Assembly (NCBI GenBank): GCA_013298595.1
Contig: JAAFIG010000027.1
Coordinates: 1-64,000 of the forward strand
Direction: 5' to 3'
DNA: 64,000 nucleotides
Source of the DNA: Deinococcales bacterium
GTDB lineage: Bacteria; Deinococcota; Deinococci; Deinococcales; JAAFIG01
A program made the position numbers and the translations under genes. Below are positions 16,746-25,248 of the stretch, one piece after another (position 1 is the stretch's first letter; each line of letters opens with the position of its first letter). The notes below the pieces were generated by a model. It was given only the letters and a program-made list of their open reading frames with translations. It was not told the DNA's origin and made no database searches.

Positions 16746-17780
16746 ATGTCAGAGAAATTACCGATTGCTTTGGATGCTATGGGTGGGGACTATGCCCCAG
16801 CCGCAATGGTTGACGGCGCGATTCAAGCTGCCGAACGGGGCATAGCCGTCACACTGGTTGGGCGTGAAGATCAAATCACCAAAGAACTCGTGGCAAAAGC
16901 TGGCAAGAATTGGCATGTCCTGCCCTTAAACGTTGTTCATGCTGCGGATGTGATTGGGATGGACGACGCGGCTACTCAGGTGCGTAGCAATAAACAACTT
17001 TCAATTAATGTGGCAGTGAATTTGGTACGACAAAAAAAAGCCAGTGCAGTGGTGGCTCAGGGGCACACAGGCGCGACATTGGTCAGTGCCTTGTTTGGTT
17101 TGGGGCGCTTAGCGGGCGTGGAACGCCCTGCGATTGTGGCGAATTTCCCCAATGCTAAAGGGCGGGTGACTTTGGTGGATGTTGGGGCAAATGCCGATAA
17201 CCGTCCAGAATTTTTACAAGGTTTTGCTTTGATGGGTGCAGCGTACACCAGTACCATGCAGGGTATTCCCGACCCGAGTGTGGGTTTACTCAGTATCGGC
17301 GAAGAAGAGGGTAAAGGTAATGCCTTGGTCAACGAAACTTTCGATTTACTCAAAAACACGCCAGGTATCCGTTTTTTTGGTAATGTCGAAGGGCGCGATA
17401 TCTTTAAGGGAACCGTAGATGTCGTTGTGACTGATGGTTTTACAGGCAATGTTGTCTTAAAAACGGCTGAAGCCGAAGCCAAAGTGCTGGTTGGTTGGAT
17501 TAAAGAAGCCTTAACAGGTGGTTCTTGGTTGGTCAAACTTGGTGCTTTATTGGTACGCCCTGCGCTTCGTAGCGTTGGGGCTAAACTCGACCCTGCCGAA
17601 TTTGGTGCTCAACCACTACTTGGTGTGAAAGGCTTAGTCTTTATTGGGCATGGCTCGAGTGATGCTAAAGCTGTTTATAGTGCCCTTGCCAATGCGCAAA
17701 AAGCGGTGGATGCAAATTTGCTCGAGAAAGTGGCAGTAAAACTCGAGGGCTTAACCAAGAAGCTTGGAGCGGATGCGTAA
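16746..17780 (+). CDS. plsX: Phosphate acyltransferase PlsX
   Basis: Converts acyl-ACP plus phosphate to acyl-phosphate, the first step of phospholipid synthesis by the PlsX/PlsY route. Family N-terminus IALDAMGGDYAP is intact, with GHTGATLVSALFGLGRLAGVERPA, VDVGANADNRPEFL, LLSIGEEEGKGNALVNET and VTDGFTGNVVLKTAE. Normal length (344 aa). plsX is immediately followed (stop then ATG, no gap) by an MscS channel gene. About 900 bp of this gene lack CTCGAG, perhaps from constraint. fabH, its usual neighbour, is 6 kb away on the other strand. Confidence 0.95.
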   Translation: MSEKLPIALDAMGGDYAPAAMVDGAIQAAERGIAVTLVGREDQITKELVAKAGKNWHVLPLNVVHAADVIGMDDAATQVRSNKQLSINVAVNLVRQKKASAVVAQGHTGATLVSALFGLGRLAGVERPAIVANFPNAKGRVTLVDVGANADNRPEFLQGFALMGAAYTSTMQGIPDPSVGLLSIGEEEGKGNALVNETFDLLKNTPGIRFFGNVEGRDIFKGTVDVVVTDGFTGNVVLKTAEAEAKVLVGWIKEALTGGSWLVKLGALLVRPALRSVGAKLDPAEFGAQPLLGVKGLVFIGHGSSDAKAVYSALANAQKAVDANLLEKVAVKLEGLTKKLGADA

Positions 17781-18650
17781 ATGTTTGATCGTTGGTTGGG
17801 TAGGTTACAGCAAATCTGGGATATTGTTCCCAATGTTTTATTGATTCTGCTAACAGCCATATTTTTACTTTGGCTGATTCAACGCTTTGCAACTCGGATC
17901 ACAACGCCCATAGAATTCTCGAGACGCAGTGTTCGCACAGAAACCCTACGGGTGGTGCTTTCCTCGAGTTTACGGGTATTGGTACTGGTTTTAACGTTGG
18001 TGGCAATTCTCTCAGAAGTTGGGGTCAATGTTACGGCATTGCTGGCAGGTGTTTCGATTTTGGGTTTAGCGGTCAGTTTTGGTGCTCAGAGTTTAGTGCG
18101 TGATGTATTGAATGGTTTTTTTATTTTACTCGAGGATCAATATGGTGTTGGTGATGTGGTTAAAATTAATGCTGCGGCAGCTCAAGCGCTTTCTGGGACA
18201 GTCGAACATCTCAATTTACGAGTAACAGTGCTACGTGACCTTGAAGGCACAGCCCATATCATCCCAAATGGCGAAATCAAAACGGTTTCTGTGCTGTCTA
18301 AAGACTGGGCAAGAGTGGTTGCCGATGCCGAAATCCCCAATCATATTGCAATTCAAACGGCACTCGAGGAATTACAAAACCTGAGTAGTACCTTCTATCA
18401 AGACCCAGACTTTGCCAGTAAATTTCTCGAGCCTCCCGAAGTGCTGGGTGTACAAGCCCTTGGGAGCCAAATGACGATTCGGATTTTAATGAAAGTACAA
18501 CCAAAAGAACAATGGGCAATTGCTAGGGAATGGCGTAAACGGTATAAAAATCGGTTGGACAGCCTCGAGTGGCAATCGCCAACCCCTAATTTGCAGATTA
18601 CCTTGCCAGCTCAGGCGCAATTGGTGATGGATGCAGAACCAAGGAGTTAG
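17781..18650 (+). CDS. MscS-family mechanosensitive ion channel
   Basis: Inner-membrane channel opening under membrane tension (289 aa). Transmembrane segments near residues 15-35 and 60-80, then the pore-lining TM3 with small residues (TALLAGVSILGLAVSFGAQSLVRDVLNGFFILLEDQYGVGD), the classical MscS signature, followed by the beta domain (GTVEHLNLRVTVLRDLEGTAHIIPNGEI). Starts directly after the plsX stop codon. The 3' end overlaps the convergent gluQ by 53 bp. Confidence 0.9.
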   Translation: MFDRWLGRLQQIWDIVPNVLLILLTAIFLLWLIQRFATRITTPIEFSRRSVRTETLRVVLSSSLRVLVLVLTLVAILSEVGVNVTALLAGVSILGLAVSFGAQSLVRDVLNGFFILLEDQYGVGDVVKINAAAAQALSGTVEHLNLRVTVLRDLEGTAHIIPNGEIKTVSVLSKDWARVVADAEIPNHIAIQTALEELQNLSSTFYQDPDFASKFLEPPEVLGVQALGSQMTIRILMKVQPKEQWAIAREWRKRYKNRLDSLEWQSPTPNLQITLPAQAQLVMDAEPRS

Positions 18651-19500
18651 TAAACCACTCCAGTAAATCGGTGGCTTGGCAGGGTTGTGTTACATTCCAG
18701 CCTAAGCTTTTTGCAAGGTCTTGCAGAATGGCGTGTGGGTTGCTGTTGCTTTCGCGCAAGTTCTTGACACTTGGTGCGCCGTTGCGTTTGGCTAAGCGTA
18801 GCCCGTTGTAATCGTGCATCAGTGGCACATGCCAGAACTCAGGTGCCGTGCGGTTCAGTGCTTTGTATAGAATAAGTTGTTGGCTGGTACTACTGATTAA
18901 ATCTGCCCCTCGTAAAACATCAGTCATTTGCATCTCGAGGTCATCGGTGACACAAGCCAGTTGGTACGCCCAAGCACCATCGTTACGACGAATCACAAAA
19001 TCGCCTGTGGTTTGTTGAACATTCTCGAGTACATCACCAACAATGTGGTCGTGCCAAAGAATTTGCTGGTCTGGCACTCGAATTCGTAGTGCAGCAGAAC
19101 GTTCTGGGTGCGTGACTCCGTTGCGGCAAGTACCAAGGTAACGTGTCTCGGGTTCATGCGGCGCACTGACCGCAGCTTGTACTTCTTTACGGGTGCAAGT
19201 GCATGGGTAGGTCTCGAGTTTGGCGGCATAGTGTTCGTATAACTCGAGGCGTTCAGATTGTTTGTATGGTGCAAATTGCCCGCCAATATCCCAAGCTTCA
19301 TCCCAATCTAAACCCAACCAAGCCAGATCACGTAAAATGGTATCCGCTGCACCAACCCGCACTCGAGTTGTGTCTAAATCCTCGAGCCGCAAAATAAAAT
19401 GCCCATTATTGGCTCGAGCTTGTAACCATGCCAGCAAGGCTGTACGGGCATTACCAAGGTGCATTTCACCGGTTGGACTGGGGGCAAAACGTCCACGCAT
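18598..19500 (-). CDS. gluQ: Glutamyl-Q tRNA(Asp) synthetase
   Basis: Truncated GluRS paralogue (300 aa) that attaches glutamate to queuosine in tRNA-Asp. Class I motifs: RFAPSPTGEMHLGNA (HIGH equivalent) and LRLAKRNGA (KMSKS equivalent). The zinc-binding CTC...Y...C pattern is visible in YPCTCTRKEV and YLGTCRNG. It lacks the anticodon-binding domain of GluRS, as expected. It implies queuosine-modified tRNA. A tRNA-Asp(GTC) is in the array at 56.4 kb. Convergent overlap of 53 bp with the MscS gene. Confidence 0.92.
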   Translation of the reverse strand: MRGRFAPSPTGEMHLGNARTALLAWLQARANNGHFILRLEDLDTTRVRVGAADTILRDLAWLGLDWDEAWDIGGQFAPYKQSERLELYEHYAAKLETYPCTCTRKEVQAAVSAPHEPETRYLGTCRNGVTHPERSAALRIRVPDQQILWHDHIVGDVLENVQQTTGDFVIRRNDGAWAYQLACVTDDLEMQMTDVLRGADLISSTSQQLILYKALNRTAPEFWHVPLMHDYNGLRLAKRNGAPSVKNLRESNSNPHAILQDLAKSLGWNVTQPCQATDLLEWFTNSLVLHPSPIAPELAR

Positions 19501-19503
19501 ACG

Positions 19504-20292
19504 CTAAGAACTCGCGCTGGTATACGAACGTAAAGCAAAACGCCAGAACCATCTTGAGAGAAAAAGTAGTAAAGCAGCAAACCCCAAGGCAATCCAAAGA
19601 CTGTTCTGCTCGAGTTTACCCGTCAGGGCTTGAGCAGGAATGGTGGTGATAAAAGCAATGGGGATCACAAAAGTAAACAGAGTTCGCACCCAACCAGGAA
19701 AAACACTGACAGGGAATTGTCCTGCTCGGTAAAAGCCCATAAATAATTCGGTGATATTTTCGACCCGTACAAACCAAAATGCAGTGGTAGAAAGCATAAA
19801 CCAAATGCCATAAACAATGCTGTAAGCACATAGCAACAGTAAAATACCCAGACTTAAATTCCCTAAATTCGGCAGGATTGGGCTTTGCAACACTGCCCAA
19901 ACAATAATACCCAGACCAAGCAGCACATCAGGTAAACGCAGTAAATTGATATTGCGAAAACTGACCAAGAATTGCGAATCTATGGGTTTGAGCAAAGTAA
20001 AATCCATTGTGCCTGTGCGAACACCTTCGGCAATGCGGTTGAGATTAGGCGCGAGTGCCAGCCCAATCAAACCATCAAATAATGTAAAAACGCCAAGTAC
20101 CACAGCAGCTTCGTGAAAAGACCAACCACCAAGCGATTTGTTTTCGCCTAGCAAAATAATTAAACCCAATAACGAACCCAGTACCCGCAAAATGGTTTCG
20201 ACTAAATTGATCACAAAATTAACTCGGTACTCGAGTTGAGCTGATAAACTTGCACCCATAAAAATGCTGATTAAACGCCAGTAACGGGTCAT
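19504..20292 (-). CDS. ABC-2 type permease (DUF990-like), second subunit
   Basis: Six-helix ABC exporter permease (262 aa from ATG 20292). Start chosen because it overlaps the upstream permease stop by ATGA; the track start is 45 nt upstream inside that gene. The GTMDFTLLKPIDSQF segment is typical of DUF990/YitT-like ABC-2 permeases, and a similar FSSKLLRPINPF motif occurs in the partner, showing the pair forms a heterodimer. Works with the adjacent permease and ATPase. Substrate unknown. Confidence 0.85.
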   Translation of the reverse strand: MTRYWRLISIFMGASLSAQLEYRVNFVINLVETILRVLGSLLGLIILLGENKSLGGWSFHEAAVVLGVFTLFDGLIGLALAPNLNRIAEGVRTGTMDFTLLKPIDSQFLVSFRNINLLRLPDVLLGLGIIVWAVLQSPILPNLGNLSLGILLLLCAYSIVYGIWFMLSTTAFWFVRVENITELFMGFYRAGQFPVSVFPGWVRTLFTFVIPIAFITTIPAQALTGKLEQNSLWIALGFAALLLFLSRWFWRFALRSYTSASS

Positions 20293-21116
20293 GCGCCCAC
20301 AGCTCCGTAATGTCTGCGCCCAGCTTTCCATAACCAACTAAATAATACAAATATAATGGCTAACCACACGCATTGCACCAGTAAAACTCGAGCAATTTCA
20401 GACCAAGGTAATCTGCCAATCAGAATCTGAGCAGGGTAATACACGATATACGGAAAAGGCAGAAACTCGAGGATGGGTCGCAACCAAGCTGGGTAAAAAT
20501 CCAGTGGTGCAAAACTGCCTGATAGCATGATAGATAAGACAAAGTACAACTCGTCTAGCGCAGTAGCATTCTCGAGCCAAAAGCAGAGTAAACCAATGCA
20601 GTACGCAATCAGAAAGCGAATTGCGAAAGCTAAAATAATGGCGAGTATATACACCAGTAAATGCCCAGCACTTGCTACTAAACGCGTGCCAGGAATCAGC
20701 AGTGTTCCCAGTGCCACCACAGCCAGAATAAATGGTCCGCGCACAAAACGCTCGGTGATGTGCTGCATAAAATACTCCCAGAAGGGATTGATTGGACGTA
20801 ATAACTTACTCGAGAAAGTCCCCTGACGAATAGCAAAATCAATTTCCCAAGCCACCCAAGCCACAATCATTTGCCCTGATAACCAAGCTGCCAGAAAATA
20901 AGCAGCAAAATCTGAGGCAGAAAAACCACCCACCGTTCCACCTGCGGCTTGTGCCTGACCAATCCAAACTGCCAACATAATCAGTGGAATGGTGCCAGAT
21001 AACATCCAAATCAGAATTTCAGCTCGGTACACTGTCATATGTGCCAACCAAGCCCCAAATAAGGCTTTAAATTTACGCCAAGTATTCTCGAATGGACTCA
21101 TTGGCTGGCTGTTCAT
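20289..21116 (-). CDS. ABC-2 type permease, first subunit
   Basis: Integral membrane protein (275 aa) with about six hydrophobic helices and the RQGTFSSKLLRPINPFWEYF motif shared with its downstream partner. Its start overlaps the stop of the ATPase gene by 4 nt and its stop overlaps the start of the second permease, so all three are translationally coupled. Component of an exporter of unknown substrate. Confidence 0.85.
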   Translation of the reverse strand: MNSQPMSPFENTWRKFKALFGAWLAHMTVYRAEILIWMLSGTIPLIMLAVWIGQAQAAGGTVGGFSASDFAAYFLAAWLSGQMIVAWVAWEIDFAIRQGTFSSKLLRPINPFWEYFMQHITERFVRGPFILAVVALGTLLIPGTRLVASAGHLLVYILAIILAFAIRFLIAYCIGLLCFWLENATALDELYFVLSIMLSGSFAPLDFYPAWLRPILEFLPFPYIVYYPAQILIGRLPWSEIARVLLVQCVWLAIIFVLFSWLWKAGRRHYGAVGA

Positions 21117-22099
21117 ACGTTGACCTCAGCTCGAGCTTGGGTAAATAATTGTCCAATAATTTCTTCGATGGGTGGGTCTTCGATGGTAATATCTGCCACG
21201 GGCAATTCTGCCAGTAACTTGGCTGCCTTAACAGAAACCTCGGCTCGAGGTACACTAAATTCAACATTTAAGCCCTCGAGTTGCAAAATACTTGCATAAC
21301 GCTCGAGATCTGCTCTGGGCACAAGACGCTCGAGTTGTAATTTCATGATTTTACTCGGACTGGTCGTCTCGAGTAATGCAGCGAGGTCGCCATCAAAAAT
21401 AATTCTGCCTTTATCTACAACAATAATGCGTTTACAGAGCGCGGTCACATCTGCCATATAGTGACTGGTGAGGATGACTGTTGCTGCAAATTTTTGGTTG
21501 TACGCTGCAATAAATTCTCGGATTCGCACCTGCATATTGACATCTAAGCCAATGGTTGGTTCGTCTAAAAATAAGACCTTGGGTTTATGTAGCAAAGCAG
21601 CCGCTAATTCGCATTTCATTCGTTCGCCCAACGATAACTTCCGTACTTGTTTTTTTAAGACATCTTGCAAATCAAGTAAATCCGTAAATTCCTGCATAGT
21701 GGCTTTGTATTCGGCATCAGGGATTTCATAAATTGCCTGATTAACCAAAAAACTATCCAGCGCAGGTAAATCCCAAATCAGTTGTTGTTTTTGACCCATA
21801 ATCAAGGTAATGGTTTTTAAAAAATTGGATTGGCGTTCAAAAGGTACAAACCCAGCCACTCGAGCCTCACCTGCCGAAGGATGCAGCAACCCAGAAAGCA
21901 TTTTCAGCGTCGTGGTTTTACCAGCGCCATTTGCCCCAAGAAACCCAACCATTTCGCCAGTCGCAATCTGAAAACTTACCCCATCTACAGCTTTAACCAC
22001 CCGTATTTGACGCTTGAAAAAACTTTTCAAACTACCAGCCAAACCCGCTTCTTTTTCGGCAACAGTATAATGTTTCTCGAGATTCCGAACTTCAATCAT
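21113..22099 (-). CDS. ABC transporter ATP-binding protein
   Basis: Nucleotide-binding subunit (328 aa) of the three-gene exporter. Walker A GANGAGKTTT, Q-loop region GQKQQLIWDLP, signature LSLGERMK, Walker B VLFLDEPTIGLD, H-loop TSHYMAD. The 30-residue insert after the first strand (VAEKEAGLAGSLKSFFKR) and the C-terminal extension are typical of the DUF990-linked ATPases. First gene of the operon ATPase-permease-permease. Confidence 0.93.
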   Translation of the reverse strand: MIEVRNLEKHYTVAEKEAGLAGSLKSFFKRQIRVVKAVDGVSFQIATGEMVGFLGANGAGKTTTLKMLSGLLHPSAGEARVAGFVPFERQSNFLKTITLIMGQKQQLIWDLPALDSFLVNQAIYEIPDAEYKATMQEFTDLLDLQDVLKKQVRKLSLGERMKCELAAALLHKPKVLFLDEPTIGLDVNMQVRIREFIAAYNQKFAATVILTSHYMADVTALCKRIIVVDKGRIIFDGDLAALLETTSPSKIMKLQLERLVPRADLERYASILQLEGLNVEFSVPRAEVSVKAAKLLAELPVADITIEDPPIEEIIGQLFTQARAEVNV

Positions 22100-22170
22100 G
22101 ATGCTATCCAGCCTAACACTGCCAGAACTTGCTCACATACTTGATTTAGCTTAATCTGCCAAAAGACATC

Positions 22171-22199
22171 TTGACATGCGCCAATAGGTTTGATACCCT
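22171..22199 (+). promoter_or_regulatory. Sigma-70-type promoter for tRNA-Thr/tRNA-Tyr
   Basis: TTGACA, exactly 17 bp, TACCCT. The -10 ends 26 bp before the mature 5' end of tRNA-Thr. Best consensus match in the window. Confidence 0.8.
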
Positions 22200-22225
22200 T
22201 CGCACTCGGGCGACAAAAAGTCCGC

Positions 22226-22302
22226 GCCGCTCTAGCTCAATCCGGTAGAGCACCCGATTTGTAATCGGAAGGTTGTCGGTTCGATTCCGATGGGCGGCTC
22301 CA
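22226..22302 (+). tRNA. tRNA-Thr (TGT)
   Basis: Acceptor GCCGCTC/GGGCGGC, D-arm, anticodon loop TTTGTAA (UGU), T-loop TTCGATT, CCA encoded. The track shows only antisense shadows here. Confidence 0.93.
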
Positions 22303-22342
22303 AAACTCGAGGCACATTAACCTCCTCGAGTCTGTGGTGAGC

Positions 22343-22430
<88 letters not shown>

Positions 22431-22432
22431 GT

Positions 22433-22470
22433 CCGGAAGTGCAAAATTTTGCACTTCCGGTATTTTGTTT
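22433..22470 (+). terminator. Terminator of the Thr/Tyr tRNA unit
   Basis: CCGGAAGTGCAAAA / TTTTGCACTTCCGG perfect 14-bp arms followed by TATTTTGTTT. Confidence 0.9.
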
Positions 22471-22508
22471 ATTGGAACCAATTCGCGTACAATGCCGTAA
22501 GAGAGGGT

Positions 22509-23384
22509 ATGTTGTTGACTGTTGTACCAACCGCTGCGTTAGATGTCACCCGTGCCTTATTTCAAGAGGTACAAGAAAAACTTGTCTGTGAACATATTTC
22601 TATCCTTATTCAAGACCCAAATGTTGTGAGCAAAGAAAAAATGGTTTTATGGTCGCATCATTCCAGCGGGTGGTTTTCGCATTTACGTAGTCACCCAGTA
22701 CCAGAAGGCGTAGGGTTGAGTTGGTTAACCTTACGCGCCAAAACCACTCAAATTTTTAAGAACCCAGCGTCTCACCCAGCCGTATTTGAAACCGAACCAC
22801 AACACGCTCCAATACAAATCCAAGTTTCTGTGCCAATGCTAGGCAAAGAACAACCCCTTGGTGTGTTGCATGTCATGCGAAGCCCAAGCCAACCGCTTGG
22901 GCAAAACGAACTACATTGGCTCGAGCAACGCGTCCAAGCCAGTGTGGTTGCCCTCGAGCAAGCCTTTGCCCTCGAGCGCCAATTGCAAAACCAAATTCCC
23001 AGTACCAGCCAGGCGGTGCAACTCAGTCGTTTTGTCACCGCTTTTGCTTTGTACCTTGGCGAACCACGCCCGATAGCCAATGCCATTGCGATGGCTGCCA
23101 AATTATTAACCACCGAAACACCAACCCAAAACCTCTGTTTACCCCTCGAGACTCGAGAAGCCTTAGCCCATCGGCATACCCATTACGATGGTACTGGCAC
23201 ACCAAGTATCCAAGGGAAAAACATTGCTTATTCTGCCCGAATTATCCAAGTGGTCATCACGTATTTAGATAGTATTCAACACGGATTAAGCCCTGCTGAA
23301 AGTATGGCAGCCTTAAAACATCAGGCAGGTTGGAAACTCGACCCATTACTGGTTGGTGCTTTCGAGCAACACATGCGATCTTAA
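22509..23384 (+). CDS. GAF-like domain fused to a degenerate HD-GYP-like domain
   Basis: 291-aa protein. The first half resembles a GAF sensor (LFQEVQEKLVCEHISILIQ, QIQVSVPMLGKEQPLGVLHVMR, followed by a coiled linker). The second half retains the end of an HD-GYP domain, HTHYDGTGTPSIQGKNIAYSARIIQVV, but the GYP tripeptide reads GTP, the HD pair is not seen and the downstream metal ligand region VVITYLDS lacks its usual D-x-x-D. So it probably senses but does not hydrolyse c-di-GMP. Start ATG 22509 follows GAGAGGG and a promoter TTGTTT-17-TACAAT; the track TTG start lies in the tRNA terminator. Confidence 0.65.
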   Translation: MLLTVVPTAALDVTRALFQEVQEKLVCEHISILIQDPNVVSKEKMVLWSHHSSGWFSHLRSHPVPEGVGLSWLTLRAKTTQIFKNPASHPAVFETEPQHAPIQIQVSVPMLGKEQPLGVLHVMRSPSQPLGQNELHWLEQRVQASVVALEQAFALERQLQNQIPSTSQAVQLSRFVTAFALYLGEPRPIANAIAMAAKLLTTETPTQNLCLPLETREALAHRHTHYDGTGTPSIQGKNIAYSARIIQVVITYLDSIQHGLSPAESMAALKHQAGWKLDPLLVGAFEQHMRS

Positions 23385-24382
23385 AAGGTTTTTTCGTGCC
23401 AACGTACAACACTAGCAGCCCAAGTTAAACCCGCACCAAAAGTCACCAAGAGTAAATCTGAACCATCTTTGATGCGCCCATCATCAATGGCTTCGCGCAT
23501 TGCTAAGCCAATACTGGCGGCACTGGTATTCCCAAACCGATCCACATTCGCCACCACTCGTTCTGGGGGTAACTCGAGGTATTCTCTGGCAGCATCTATG
23601 ATACGGTAATTGGCTTGATGGGGAATAAATTGCTCGATTTGATCTAGGGTCATACCAGCTTGTTCAACAGCTTGCTTGGTGGCTGTGTGCATGACTCGCA
23701 CAGCAAATTTAAAAACTTCCCGCCCATTCATCGAAATTTTTTCGGACAACAAACTACCATCGGGTAATTTTGAATTCATACAACGCATGTTCAAATGCTT
23801 AGCACCTTCACCATCTGTGCCAAGCACAAAACTCTTAAAACCATACCCATCGGGCACAACTTCGACAATGCCAGCACAAGCCCCATCGCCAAATAAAACC
23901 AGGGTTGTACGATCAGACCAATCAAGAATTTTGGTTAGAGCCTCGCCACCAATAGCCAGTACTTTCTTACAAATTCCACTGCGGGTATACGCTGCCGCTG
24001 CTGACAAGGCATACAACCAACCAGGACAAGCAGCCAGTAAATCAAAAGCACCAGCCTCGAGTTTAAAATGATTTTGTACCAAAGCGGCTGTTTGTGGAAA
24101 TAATGCATCTGGGGTACTGGTTGCCACAATCACCATATCCACACCAGCCAGCACATTCTCGCCGTAACGTTTAATTAAATCATTAACCGCACCAATGGCA
24201 AGGTCGCTGGTGAATTCATCGGCTCGAGCAAAACGCCGTTCTTTAATACCTGTACGGCTTTGAATCCATTCGTCACTGGTATCAACACCACGTTTAGCTA
24301 AGTCATCGTTGGTGACGATTTCACTAGGAACATAGGCACCAAGAGCAGTTAATCCAACAAAAGTCGAGAAGTTCGAGTTCAT
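23381..24382 (-). CDS. fabH: 3-oxoacyl-[ACP] synthase III
   Basis: Starts fatty-acid chains by condensing acyl-CoA with malonyl-ACP. Catalytic Cys in LLAACPGWLYAL, His in FIPHQANYRII and Asn in DRFGNTSAAS are all present; N-terminal GLTALGAYVPSEIVTNDDLA and TGIKERRF are family signatures. Length 333 aa. Start ATG 24382 is preferred: TATGAT is 9 nt upstream, and the track start extends into that promoter. The last codons overlap the convergent HD-GYP-like gene by 4 nt. Confidence 0.93.
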   Translation of the reverse strand: MNSNFSTFVGLTALGAYVPSEIVTNDDLAKRGVDTSDEWIQSRTGIKERRFARADEFTSDLAIGAVNDLIKRYGENVLAGVDMVIVATSTPDALFPQTAALVQNHFKLEAGAFDLLAACPGWLYALSAAAAYTRSGICKKVLAIGGEALTKILDWSDRTTLVLFGDGACAGIVEVVPDGYGFKSFVLGTDGEGAKHLNMRCMNSKLPDGSLLSEKISMNGREVFKFAVRVMHTATKQAVEQAGMTLDQIEQFIPHQANYRIIDAAREYLELPPERVVANVDRFGNTSAASIGLAMREAIDDGRIKDGSDLLLVTFGAGLTWAASVVRWHEKTF

Positions 24383-24430
24383 GCACATTGAATCATACTC
24401 TAAAAACAAATGTGGACTGTACTCGAGCGA

Positions 24431-25150
24431 TTATTTCTTGACTCCAACATGAATTGCTGCCAGTCCAGCTGTTAAAATTCGGTATCGTGGTTCAAAACCC
24501 ACTTCGCGCATCAAAGCTGCTAATGCCTCTGGTTTAGGAAATGCCATCACACTTTCGGGTAAGTACTTATATGCTTCGGGTTTACCCGAAACTACCCCAC
24601 CAATAAAAGGTAAGACATGGCGAAAATACACAGTGTACAACTGCCCTAACAGATTCTCGGGCGGTGGCGGAAACTCGAGAATCACACAACGCCCACCTGG
24701 TTGTAAAACCCGATAGAATTCCTCGAGTCCACGCTTAAAATCTGCAAAATTACGAAAACCAAACGAACAGGAAACCGCATCAAAACGATTATCTGCATAC
24801 GGCAAATTCAGCGCATCACCTTGTTCAAAAGGAATCTCGAGATTCTGTGTTTTGGCTTTGACTCGAGCAATTTCCAGCATTTTAATAGCAAAATCCGAAC
24901 CAATCACCTTAGCAGTTGGTGCAAGTTTTTGAATCGCAATGGCAAAATCACCAGTACCAGTGGCAATATCAAGCACAGCCTTGGGGTTATTCTCAAGCAC
25001 TTCTTTAGCGGCAGCCACTCGCCAGCCCTTGTCCACACCCATCGAAAGCACGCGGTTGAGGACATCGTAACGCTCGGCTATGGCATCAAACATTGCTTGG
25101 ACATCTTTGCCTTTATCTGGGTTTTCGCCAACTTGCGGAGCATTTTTCAC
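24431..25150 (-). CDS. menG: Demethylmenaquinone methyltransferase (MenG/UbiE)
   Basis: SAM-dependent C-methyltransferase of quinone biosynthesis. MFDAIAERYDVLNRVLSMGVDKGWR is the UbiE N-terminal signature; AVLDIATGTGDFAIAI is motif I; CSFGFRNFADFKRGLEEFYRVLQPGGRCVILEF completes the SAM fold; GGVVSGKPEAYKYLPESV is the family C-terminal block. GTG 25150 chosen because TACGTT lies 6 nt ahead of it and the longer track form adds an uncharacteristic 26 residues. About 239 aa, normal. Menaquinone is likely the substrate given the suspected phylum. Confidence 0.9.
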   Translation of the reverse strand: MKNAPQVGENPDKGKDVQAMFDAIAERYDVLNRVLSMGVDKGWRVAAAKEVLENNPKAVLDIATGTGDFAIAIQKLAPTAKVIGSDFAIKMLEIARVKAKTQNLEIPFEQGDALNLPYADNRFDAVSCSFGFRNFADFKRGLEEFYRVLQPGGRCVILEFPPPPENLLGQLYTVYFRHVLPFIGGVVSGKPEAYKYLPESVMAFPKPEALAALMREVGFEPRYRILTAGLAAIHVGVKK

Positions 25151-25237
25151 GTTATCAACGTAGCAAAATGCTTGCTGTGGATTGTCCCAGAAGCTCAACT
25201 TACAAATAAGAGGTGGTTTGATAACCAATTATTTCAG

Positions 25238-25243
25238 TACACT
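25238..25243 (+). promoter_or_regulatory. -10 element of leaderless promoter, tldD copy 1
   Basis: TACACT ends 5 nt before ATG 25249. Confidence 0.5.
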
Positions 25244-25248
25244 CAAAC

